Part shown: positions 8,037 to 15,355 of the stretch, one piece after another
Position numbering within the stretch: position 1 is the stretch's first letter
Layout of the letters: each line of letters starts with the position of its first letter
NCBI RefSeq assembly: GCF_008056315.1
Contig: NZ_VRKQ01000010.1
Location: 868,001 to 932,000, forward strand
Reading direction: 5' to 3'
Length of the DNA stretch: 64,000 bases
DNA from: Seonamhaeicola maritimus
GTDB lineage: Bacteria > Bacteroidota > Bacteroidia > Flavobacteriales > Flavobacteriaceae
Notes under the pieces: model-generated
What the model saw: only the letters and a program-made list of their open reading frames with translations
Databases searched by the model: none
What the model was told of the DNA's origin: nothing
Made by a program: the position numbers and the translations under genes

Positions 8037-10130
8037 TTAATAGCTTTGCTTCCAATAAGGCCGGGTATTTAATTTCATGGGTGGCCAACTTATTGATTTA
8101 GCAGCATTAATTATTTTTTTTGCATCCTCTTCAATTAAAAATCGCTCTTTAAGCAATTTATTTGTTTCTGATATCACCATTTTGACGTATGTTTCTTTGC
8201 TTCCATACCGCTCCTCAATACTGAGGCGTGGATCACCATTCTTTATCCGTTCATTTTGTGTGAGAGCAAATGGCCAAAAAGAGCCAAGGGATGGAAACAT
8301 ATAGTTAGGTGAATTCGCTTCTTTTTTTCTTGTATTAAATCCTTGATAAGTTCCAAGCGGAACTACTAGTTCTGGTAATCGAACCCCTCCAAGTCCATTC
8401 CCATCTATATCAACCGAAGGGACAAATGTAGGATAATGCCCGAGTATTGTTGGTGGTATCTGAGTCATAATACCATTTGTCCAAAAGTCTGAACCATAGT
8501 CGCATATTGGTGATTGCAGGTTTCTTCCTGGGTGATGCATCCCTGGAATTACAGGCATTTTTTCTTTGTGTTCTTTTGCTGTAATTAACGTGTTGCTTTC
8601 GAATTTTGGATATTTACTTTCAGGTGGCAATATTCCATTTGATACCCAGTCGTCTAAGAGTACCAATGTAGATCTTAAGAAAGGATGAATATCCATAACG
8701 TTTATTGAATGTTCAGCTATTGGATTACTTCTACTCCATGGAGTGTAATGAGCTGCTCCATTCAAGGCATAGATTCGTACATTTTCGTTGACACTTGCAT
8801 CTTTCTTTCCATCAATTGTGGTATGAATTAAAGATGCAGAACGTGTCCAATATTCATGGGCATGATTGGTAATAATTATTTTGGGGATTTTATTCATTTT
8901 CTTAGCAAGTGCCAAGACATCATTTTCACCACCCGAATCAGCATCGTCTGAAGCCAGGAAATTGAATGGTGGATAATCTGCTGGCATATAATTGCCTTCT
9001 AAGTCCCATGGGTGATGCGAAGTTTGAGCAAAACGATAATTAAAACCGCCTTTTCCGGCACCTGCTACCTCTATACGGGCTCCATCAAACACCATTCTAT
9101 CTTCTTCGTCAATATGAAAACCTTGATGAATCATTTGTGTTATAAAACGACCTGATTGCGATATTCCATCTACATAACTATAATCGATCGCTAATTTCTT
9201 CGTTCCATTATCATCAACAATCAAAGGGTTGGGATTGCCAGATAAATCTTGATATTCGAACTTGAAAAATGATAGAACGTCTCTCATAGCCGCAAATCCT
9301 AAACCAACAATTTTTGGAGATTCAACTTCGTAAATTAATTCATATATTTTTCCTGGTTCAAAACCGTTATCCATATATAAACTTACCGAGTCAGCTACTA
9401 CTTCATCATTCCCATAAGAGGCGTAACGCCACTCCTTATTAGGAATTACTGTTTTTTCTCCCATAGGGCTATCTCGAACCGTTAATATGTCGTTTGAATT
9501 ATCAGGATAATTAGCCGATGGATAACCACGACTATTTGATGGCGAAAGACTTTTCCATTTTTCTGGTTCTAGACTCTTATTGTTTACCATTTCGGCAATG
9601 GATTTTTGACGGAACGTATTTCCATTATCGTCAGCTACCGGTATATCAAATTGCATTCTGTCCGAACCTTCAACAACATCCCAGTTCCAGCCACTCCAAA
9701 GCACAGAATAACCTTCACGCATTAAAAATCCATTTCCAAAATGTTCTTCTTTTTGAGGATTATTATTGTTGGTGCCATTGTTAAGATCTCGAAGTATAAA
9801 TAATCGTCCTCTATTATTTACACCATAAAGCAATTTGCCATTTGATTTAGACATATCGATAGGTTTTAACAGTATAAAATCTCCGGAAAACTCAACCATT
9901 CCACGGTCGTTTCTTTTTGCAAATTGTAAATCAATTATTTTTGCATTTGCCATGTTTGAGGGATCAATCTCATAAAAAATAATCCCACTAATTTTTTCAT
10001 ACTTACCGACGACTCCAAAGCTTTTTCCATCGGCGACAATAACACGTTCTTTTATAATTATTTTGCTAACTTCTGCATTAATAATTATTGTTTGAGATAT
10101 GAAAAGTAATGTTAAGATAATTGTTCTCAT
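8037..10130 (-). CDS. Exported alpha/beta hydrolase domain protein (Abhydrolase_10-like)
   Basis: A 697-residue protein with an N-terminal signal peptide (MRTIILTLLFISQ, cleavage near INAE). The nucleophile elbow is GISQSGRF (about residue 325), matching the SQSGR motif of the large alpha/beta hydrolase domain family. The family-typical GMHHPGRN stretch and HAHEYW are further along. Members are thought to act as esterases or lactonases, but activity is mostly unproven. The gene fills the space between an attC-like hairpin (10140-10270) and a truncated one (7998-8021), so it may be the cargo of a large cassette. Confidence 0.75.
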   Translation of the reverse strand: MRTIILTLLFISQTIIINAEVSKIIIKERVIVADGKSFGVVGKYEKISGIIFYEIDPSNMANAKIIDLQFAKRNDRGMVEFSGDFILLKPIDMSKSNGKLLYGVNNRGRLFILRDLNNGTNNNNPQKEEHFGNGFLMREGYSVLWSGWNWDVVEGSDRMQFDIPVADDNGNTFRQKSIAEMVNNKSLEPEKWKSLSPSNSRGYPSANYPDNSNDILTVRDSPMGEKTVIPNKEWRYASYGNDEVVADSVSLYMDNGFEPGKIYELIYEVESPKIVGLGFAAMRDVLSFFKFEYQDLSGNPNPLIVDDNGTKKLAIDYSYVDGISQSGRFITQMIHQGFHIDEEDRMVFDGARIEVAGAGKGGFNYRFAQTSHHPWDLEGNYMPADYPPFNFLASDDADSGGENDVLALAKKMNKIPKIIITNHAHEYWTRSASLIHTTIDGKKDASVNENVRIYALNGAAHYTPWSRSNPIAEHSINVMDIHPFLRSTLVLLDDWVSNGILPPESKYPKFESNTLITAKEHKEKMPVIPGMHHPGRNLQSPICDYGSDFWTNGIMTQIPPTILGHYPTFVPSVDIDGNGLGGVRLPELVVPLGTYQGFNTRKKEANSPNYMFPSLGSFWPFALTQNERIKNGDPRLSIEERYGSKETYVKMVISETNKLLKERFLIEEDAKKIINAAKSISWPPMKLNTRPYWKQSY

Positions 10131-10139
10131 TTTTTTTAT

Positions 10140-10270
10140 GCCACATTACGTGTTCGTGTATGGTTTGTTGCCTTGGCACTAAGTTTGCAAATAAACACGA
10201 GCTCATAATTCAGAAGCGAGGATTTTCCGCGAGGAAAATCAGACGCTATGAATAATACACGTTGTTAGCC
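10140..10270 (-). repeat. attC-like hairpin, copy gamma
   Basis: On the minus strand the element runs from GGCTAACAACGTGTATTAT to ACGTAATGTGGC, so its ends can pair only partly (ACGTGTAT is shared). In the centre lies the hairpin GATTTTCC-GCGA-GGAAAATC at 10221-10240, which is also found at the centre of copies beta and delta. The start GGCTAAC complements the GTTAGCC at 10761-10766 that opens the DUF2892 unit. The far core is degenerate (GTA instead of GTT). Confidence 0.6.
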
Positions 10271-10352
10271 TTTCGTTATTATATTGCTTTATTAATTATT
10301 ATTTTCCATTCTGAATAGGTTCAGAATCTGACATTAATTTATTAAGCACAAA

Positions 10353-10526
10353 TTAAACTGGACAGAATTTAGTTATTGGACTAATAATTTGTAATACTGC
10401 TACAGCTCCGGCTACATAGAGCCATTGAATATTAATTGTCCAGGCTAAAACTACACTTAATCCATAGAGTATACCTACAATTGCATCGTGTAATCTAATT
10501 TTTGTATGTGTACGATTTGTTCCCAT
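10353..10526 (-). CDS. DUF2892-like small membrane protein
   Basis: A 57-residue reading frame on the minus strand. It starts MGTNRTHTKIRLHDAI, continues with two short hydrophobic stretches (about residues 16-31 and 36-48) and ends ITKFCPV. This layout, two TM segments closed by a Phe-Cys-Pro tail, matches the DUF2892 / YgaP-type transmembrane domain (usual ending GFCPLY). It is the only convincing gene in the 768-base interval between 10131 and 10898, and sits between two attC-like hairpins as single-gene cassette cargo. The 230 bases upstream (10527-10756) hold no convincing gene. Confidence 0.7.
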   Translation of the reverse strand: MGTNRTHTKIRLHDAIVGILYGLSVVLAWTINIQWLYVAGAVAVLQIISPITKFCPV

Positions 10527-10756
10527 AAAGAATTATTTTAAGTATTGATAATACATAAAATTACTTATTTATTTTTAAAATCTATTAAGCTAATAAGGCT
10601 CAACAACGTTTAAAAAGCCGTTAATTAGTTCATTTTGGTTCGATAATTCAATACGCTACACTACAAATCTTAAAAGAAAACAAATCAACGGTTTAGTTTA
10701 TAATAAGCTGTTTTTATGCCTGAATTTATAGAGAAAATCACATTGTTTTTCATAAT

Positions 10757-10894
10757 GAAGGCTAACGGTTACGTATAAAAATAGGGCGGTTTTGTGTCCG
10801 AGGATTTTCCGTAGGAAAATCGGAGTGACTAAATACGCACTAACCTTTGATTAAGCTTAAAACTAAGCATTATTTTTATACGTTGTTGTACCAC
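10757..10894 (-). repeat. attC-like hairpin, copy beta
   Basis: The outer stem is a perfect 13-bp inverted repeat, ACGTATAAAAATA at 10771-10783 and TATTTTTATACGT at 10871-10883. Inside is the GATTTTCC-GTA-GGAAAATC hairpin (10803-10821). On the minus strand the element begins GTGGTACAACAACG and ends ACCGTTAGCC. GTGGTACAAC complements GTTGTACCAC at the start of the upstream unit (11404-11413). GTTAGCC complements GGCTAAC at the end of the following unit. These are the relations expected of integron cassette ends. Confidence 0.7.
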
Positions 10895-10898
10895 GTTT

Positions 10899-11378
10899 TT
10901 ATTTTTTATTTAATTCCTTTATTGTCAAAATATTTGTCAGTTTATTTATTCCAGTATTTGAAATAAAACGAAAACTTAATTCTATAAATACAAACCTTAT
11001 AACAAGTAAACCAATTAAAAGAATCGGTAAGAGGTTCAGTCCTTTTGCGATTCCTTGATTATATGCAATTAAACCAAATCCAATAAATGGATATGATAAA
11101 AGGATTGAAAACATAACTTTAAATGCTTTATGCATTCGTACTTCAATTTCACCAGTTTTTTCCTTAAAATTTCCAATAAATACGCAAACTGCACCACGCC
11201 CTATTTCAGATGATATTACCTTGAATCCATTTTCATTTACTTGTCCACGAAATGCCTTTTTAGTATGCTTTGATGTTAATGAATCGGTAATGTCCGTGTT
11301 AGATTTTAAATTTTGCATTGAGATTGAATAATCACTTGTCAATTCTGTTGCAAAAGTTTTGGAAGGAAATAATTTCAT
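10899..11378 (-). CDS. Hypothetical two-TM protein carried between attC-like sites
   Basis: A 159-residue protein. The polar N-terminal half (to about residue 85) includes SEIGRGAVCVFIGNFKEKTGEIEVRMHKAF. Two hydrophobic helices follow (about residues 88-108 and 114-136). No family recognised. It is bounded by matching 10-base ends, GTTGTACCAC upstream and GTGGTACAAC downstream, each attached to a hairpin, so it looks like a single-gene cassette. There is no other gene in the unit. Confidence 0.6.
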   Translation of the reverse strand: MKLFPSKTFATELTSDYSISMQNLKSNTDITDSLTSKHTKKAFRGQVNENGFKVISSEIGRGAVCVFIGNFKEKTGEIEVRMHKAFKVMFSILLSYPFIGFGLIAYNQGIAKGLNLLPILLIGLLVIRFVFIELSFRFISNTGINKLTNILTIKELNKK

Positions 11379-11402
11379 TCAGTTTATTGGGTTTTCTCAA
11401 AT

Positions 11403-11454
11403 GTGGTACAACAATTGGATAAACGCACTAGCGTTTATCTACATTATGTTTACT
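11403..11454 (-). repeat. Short attC-like hairpin, copy alpha
   Basis: The core is a perfect 9-bp hairpin, GATAAACGC-ACTA-GCGTTTATC (11418-11439). The pairing extends imperfectly outwards (AACA-ATTG on one side, AACATAATG on the other). On the minus strand it ends in GTTGTACCAC, the beginning of the neighbouring gene unit. It is much shorter than copies beta and gamma, and size variation is normal for attC sites. The next gene to the right is tRNA-Ala. Confidence 0.5.
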
Positions 11455-11602
11455 CCGTTAAATATACTTATTATTCTTACGGGTTTAGAGTGTTTTGAGC
11501 TCAAATATTTTTTACATAACCCTCTTTTAATTAAATAATAACAGTATAAAATAAATTAATATGGTGCCGGATTTTGGTTGTTGGTTTTTGCATTAAAATG
11601 TA

Positions 11603-11610
11603 TACATTTG
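11603..11610 (+). promoter_or_regulatory. Promoter -7 box for tRNA-Ala
   Basis: TACATTTG fits the Bacteroidetes -7 consensus TAnnTTTG. A TTG at 11581-11583 lies 19 bases upstream as a possible -33 element. The tRNA starts 20 bases downstream of the box. Confidence 0.6.
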
Positions 11611-11629
11611 CATAGTTCTGAAAAAAAAC

Positions 11630-11703
11630 GGGGCATTAGCTCAGTTGGCTAGAGCGTTTGGCTGGCAGCCAAAAGGTCATCGGTTCGACTCCGATATGCT
11701 CCA
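11630..11703 (+). tRNA. tRNA-Ala (anticodon GGC)
   Basis: A full cloverleaf can be drawn. The acceptor stem is GGGGCAT with ATGCTCC and contains the G3:U70 wobble that identifies alanine tRNAs. The D arm is GCTC...GAGC, the anticodon stem TTTGG/CCAAA encloses the loop CTGGCAG (anticodon GGC), and the T arm is ATCGG-TTCGACT-CCGAT. The discriminator base is A. The CCA tail is not encoded. The gene stands alone between the attC-like array and a papain-like lipoprotein gene. Confidence 0.97.
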
Positions 11704-11710
11704 CACAAAC

Positions 11711-11742
11711 AAAAAGGCTTTCAATCTCTTGAAAGCCTTTTT
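11711..11742 (+). terminator. Rho-independent terminator after tRNA-Ala
   Basis: A perfect hairpin, AAAAAGGCTTTCAA and TTGAAAGCCTTTTT, with loop TCTC and a T-run in the 3' arm. It begins eight bases after the tRNA. Confidence 0.9.
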
Positions 11743-11902
11743 GTTATTTTCACTTCATATCAAGTATTAGCATAATATATAATATTAAAGCACCAGTTTT
11801 ATGAATAATTCCCTTTGTAAATTATTTATGTAACTTTAAGACTTTTGAAAATCTGTTTTGGGTTTATTCTGCTTGCCCTTTAACTTATAAAATATAGAGT
11901 AT

Positions 11903-13450
11903 ATGAAAAGAAGTCATCTTAAAAAAGGGTTATTCGTACTGGTAATAGTAATAAGCTGTTCTGCTATTTATACCTATTACAAAATCAACAAAAATGCCGC
12001 GGAACGAGAATTTGTTTGCTTTGAGAAATTAACTATAAAATTAGAAAATGGTATAACTCCAGATTTAATTTTTCAAGAAGATTTTGAAGAATTGCAATTA
12101 TTGGTTGAGTACAGTTTGGTTGCCAGAACAGAGATGCTTGAAGTATCTAACAGATTAAAAAGTAACAAGGAAACACCTATAAGCAGTAGGGATTTGTTAA
12201 CACTTAAAAAGGGAACCGAAGACTATCTAGAAATACGAAAAGACTTATATGCCATTGCCGATGCCTATGAATGTGGTATTGATGTAACACAGCCAACACT
12301 AGATAAATTTAATATAGACAGCAAGTTGCATTTAAAAGGGCTTATGCTGTCTTTAGGAGCAGCCTTAACTTTATATGACAATTATTTTTTGGGTATTATT
12401 TTGTTTGAACAGGATAGTAGATTAAGAAAGGTAGTTAATGATCCGGATATGGGTTTTGGTCTGTTAGCGAACAAGTTAAACGAGATGACTCTAAATGCTA
12501 ATTCTATTGAAACCAGACATAGAATTAGGCGTGTTATTACATTTTATGAAGAAGCAAAGGCTTCTTTATCTGGTGTAGACGAAGATTCAGATTTTGCATA
12601 TTTACAATTGTTAATAGAGTCTAGTCCGTCATATAATTATATAAAAGAAATACGTGTTAAAGAAATTGCAGGTAAGAAATTTGTTGCTTTTGAAAGGATT
12701 ACAAAAGATATGCTTTCAGATACTTCAAATGATGGCTTTGATATGTTAAGTGGTTTTTTTGGTAATACCATGGGTATGTTTGAATCTAGAAAAGGAAAAC
12801 TGTATGGTAATGATGAGGTTAAAGAACATATTAAGTCTAAGCTTCAACCGTTAGATATTTTACTAGAGAAAACGCCCTTTAGATTGACCGATAAATTTAT
12901 TCCGGGACACTTTGGTCATGTTGCTATCTGGACTGGGAGTAAAGCAGAATTAATAGATTTGGGAATTTGGGAAAATGAGTATGTAAAAAAGCATGAACGC
13001 AGAGTGGCTTCAAATCAAAATGCTAACTCAAAGGAAGAGCATCAAATTATAGAAGCTTTACGGTCTGGAGTAAAATTAAGTACTCTTGAGGAATTTATGA
13101 ATATTGATGACTTTGCTATTCTTAGGCCAGTTTTCAAAGACGATGAAAATGACAAATTAAAAAAAGAAGCCCTAGTTATGGCTTTTAGGCAACTGGGTAA
13201 AAAATATGATTTTAATTTTGATGTAAATACTACCGATAAAATTGTGTGTTCTGAGTTGGCGTATGTTTCATTTCCTAGTATTGATTGGCCAACAGAAAAA
13301 ACGCTTGGTAGGCATAACATAAGTCCGGATAATGTGGCTAAATTAGCGTGGAATAATGTGCCATTAGAATTAGTTCTTTTTTATCATGATGGACAATTAG
13401 TTGATGAAAACATTCAATTAGAAACCATGAAGGCGCTTATGCAGGAATAG
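11903..13450 (+). CDS. Lipoprotein with permuted papain-like (YiiX/NlpC-P60) domain
   Basis: A 515-residue protein. The N-terminus is a hydrophobic stretch ending VISC (about Cys19), a plausible lipobox. A long helical region follows (to about residue 320). The C-terminal third has PGHFGHVAIW (His/Gly motif) and later DKIVCSELAYVSF (Cys-Ser-Glu), the order seen in permuted papain-like YiiX/YebB proteins of the NlpC/P60 clan. These act as amidases, peptidases or thioesterases on cell-wall or lipid substrates. Substrate unknown. The gene is monocistronic, after the tRNA-Ala terminator. Confidence 0.75.
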   Translation: MKRSHLKKGLFVLVIVISCSAIYTYYKINKNAAEREFVCFEKLTIKLENGITPDLIFQEDFEELQLLVEYSLVARTEMLEVSNRLKSNKETPISSRDLLTLKKGTEDYLEIRKDLYAIADAYECGIDVTQPTLDKFNIDSKLHLKGLMLSLGAALTLYDNYFLGIILFEQDSRLRKVVNDPDMGFGLLANKLNEMTLNANSIETRHRIRRVITFYEEAKASLSGVDEDSDFAYLQLLIESSPSYNYIKEIRVKEIAGKKFVAFERITKDMLSDTSNDGFDMLSGFFGNTMGMFESRKGKLYGNDEVKEHIKSKLQPLDILLEKTPFRLTDKFIPGHFGHVAIWTGSKAELIDLGIWENEYVKKHERRVASNQNANSKEEHQIIEALRSGVKLSTLEEFMNIDDFAILRPVFKDDENDKLKKEALVMAFRQLGKKYDFNFDVNTTDKIVCSELAYVSFPSIDWPTEKTLGRHNISPDNVAKLAWNNVPLELVLFYHDGQLVDENIQLETMKALMQE

Positions 13451-13848
13451 TTCTTCTTCACCTTTTTAACTTTTATTTTCAAAACGCTTTTAACCCTATT
13501 TTAAAGTTTATTAGAGCATACCCTTCATCAATCTTTGTGCATCCAAAATCTATATTGTTATCATGTCTTCTTAAAGGATAAAATAGTACATATATTGCCA
13601 TTTATAGGATTTAAAAGAAAGACTCTGTTTTAGTTAATTTTGAAACACTCTGGATAGATATTGATAGTGTCTTGTGATTTTAATTCTGTCATACAGTGTT
13701 TTATAGGTTGAAAGTAATGAGATAATTCATTTTTTATTTTAACTAAATTTCAGTTTTTGATACTTGAACACAGATGTACTATATGAGTATTTATCCTATA
13801 TGGTGAAAACCCAGATAAGTTTAGAATTAAAACCAAACTAAATTAGAC
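13451..13848 (+). other. Gene-free interval upstream of the aldehyde dehydrogenase
   Basis: About 400 bases without a convincing coding frame. TAAATTTC at 13744-13751 is one mismatch from the -7 consensus and could serve the aldehyde dehydrogenase gene, but there is no supporting -33 element. No repeat or strong terminator was seen. Confidence 0.4.
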
Positions 13849-15342
13849 ATGATTGAGTATACAGCTAAAGTAAAAAGTTTTTTAAGTCAAGATCCCATTC
13901 CTTTTTTAATTGGAGGATCATGGCAAAAGAGTTCAGAAAATCAAGTTTTTGATGTAGAGAACCCTTCAGATCAATCCTTACTTGGTAAGGTAAGTAGAGC
14001 AAATGCAAATGATACTGTAAAAGCAGTTGAAAGGGCTGATGAGGCATTCAATTCTTGGAAAAAGGTAAGCCCGAAAGAGCGTGCTGCGTTACTTTACAAA
14101 CTGGCTGATTTATGTGAGAGAGATGCTGAAGAATTAGCACAGTTAGAAGCATTAGATGTAGGTAAATCTGTAAACAATGCCAGAGGTTTTGATGTGCCTT
14201 TTGGTATTGAATCATTAAGATATTATGCAAGTCTTATAGAGAATAAAGCCTTTGAAAAATCTTTACACCTTGATGGTGTTTCCGGAAAATCGGTTAGGTT
14301 ACCATATGGTGTCGTAGCTTTTATTTTTCCTTGGAATTTTCCATTAACGCTTTGTATGTGGGGCATTGGTCCAGCATTAGCAGCTGGTAATACAGTGGTT
14401 ATTAAACCAGCGGCAGTTACACCGCTTAGTACACTTTATCTTGGAGCTTTAGCTCAAGAGGCAGGATTTCCTGATGGTGTTGTCAATATTGTTCCGGCTA
14501 GAGGCGCAGATGCAGGCGATGTTTTAACATCGCATCCTAAGGTAAAATGTTTATCGTTTACAGGGTCTTCAGAGGTAGGTAAAACCATTGGTCAAAATTG
14601 TGGTTTTAACCTGAAACCTGCCAAACTAGAATTGGGCGGAAAAGGTGCTGCTGTTGTATTTGATGATGCCGATTTAGATAATGCAGCTACCGGTTTAGCT
14701 GGTGCAATAACCTTAAATACGGGGCAAGTTTGCTGTACCGCAACACGTTGGATTATCCACGAAAGTGTTATGGAAAGCTTTGTAGAAAAGGTGAAAGATG
14801 TATTATCTAAAACTAACGTAGCACCAGGAATGGATGAAGCTAGTGAAATGGGACCAGTTGTTAGTGAAAAGCAGCTTAATAGTATTTTTAATTATATTGA
14901 AAAAGGTAAGACAGAAGGAGCCCAAGTTATTTTAGGAGGAAATCGTATTAATGTTGACGGTTTAAAAGGATATTACATGGCGCCTACTCTATTACAGGGT
15001 ACAGAAGAGAACATCTGTTTTGAAGAAGAAATCTTTGGTCCGGTTGCTTATATAACCTCTTTTAAAGATGAAGCAGATGCAATACGTCAAGTAAATAGTT
15101 TAGACTATGGTCTAGCAAATAGTGTATGGACAGAAGATGCTGTTCGTGCAGAACGTGTTGCTAAAGAAATGGTGGCCGGAAATAGTTGGATAAATGCACA
15201 TAACGTATTTGCATATGGTTTACCTTATGGAGGTGTAAATGGTAGCGGTAATGGTGGAGGTGTTAACAGTGTTGAAACCTTATTTGATTATACACGAAGC
15301 CTTTCTATTGCACAACCTGTTTTAGTAGAAGAATTGGTATAG
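13849..15342 (+). CDS. NAD(P)-dependent aldehyde dehydrogenase
   Basis: A 497-residue member of the aldehyde dehydrogenase superfamily. The signatures are PWNFPLTLCMWGIGPALAAG and the cofactor-binding loop FTGSSEVGK. The general base Glu lies in LELGGKGA (about residue 261) and the nucleophilic Cys in GQVCCTATR (about residue 295). Members oxidise an aldehyde to the carboxylic acid in the cytoplasm. The gene ends 13 bases before the kinase-enolase gene on the same strand, so the acid it makes is a candidate substrate of that kinase. Betaine-aldehyde-like sequence features do not identify the substrate here. Confidence 0.9.
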   Translation: MIEYTAKVKSFLSQDPIPFLIGGSWQKSSENQVFDVENPSDQSLLGKVSRANANDTVKAVERADEAFNSWKKVSPKERAALLYKLADLCERDAEELAQLEALDVGKSVNNARGFDVPFGIESLRYYASLIENKAFEKSLHLDGVSGKSVRLPYGVVAFIFPWNFPLTLCMWGIGPALAAGNTVVIKPAAVTPLSTLYLGALAQEAGFPDGVVNIVPARGADAGDVLTSHPKVKCLSFTGSSEVGKTIGQNCGFNLKPAKLELGGKGAAVVFDDADLDNAATGLAGAITLNTGQVCCTATRWIIHESVMESFVEKVKDVLSKTNVAPGMDEASEMGPVVSEKQLNSIFNYIEKGKTEGAQVILGGNRINVDGLKGYYMAPTLLQGTEENICFEEEIFGPVAYITSFKDEADAIRQVNSLDYGLANSVWTEDAVRAERVAKEMVAGNSWINAHNVFAYGLPYGGVNGSGNGGGVNSVETLFDYTRSLSIAQPVLVEELV

Positions 15343-15355
15343 TTTAAGAATTCAT

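Noticed and set aside
10527-10756. Second small gene in the DUF2892 unit (frame starting at 10753)
   Set aside because: The frame ends after 22 codons and shows no protein-like features.
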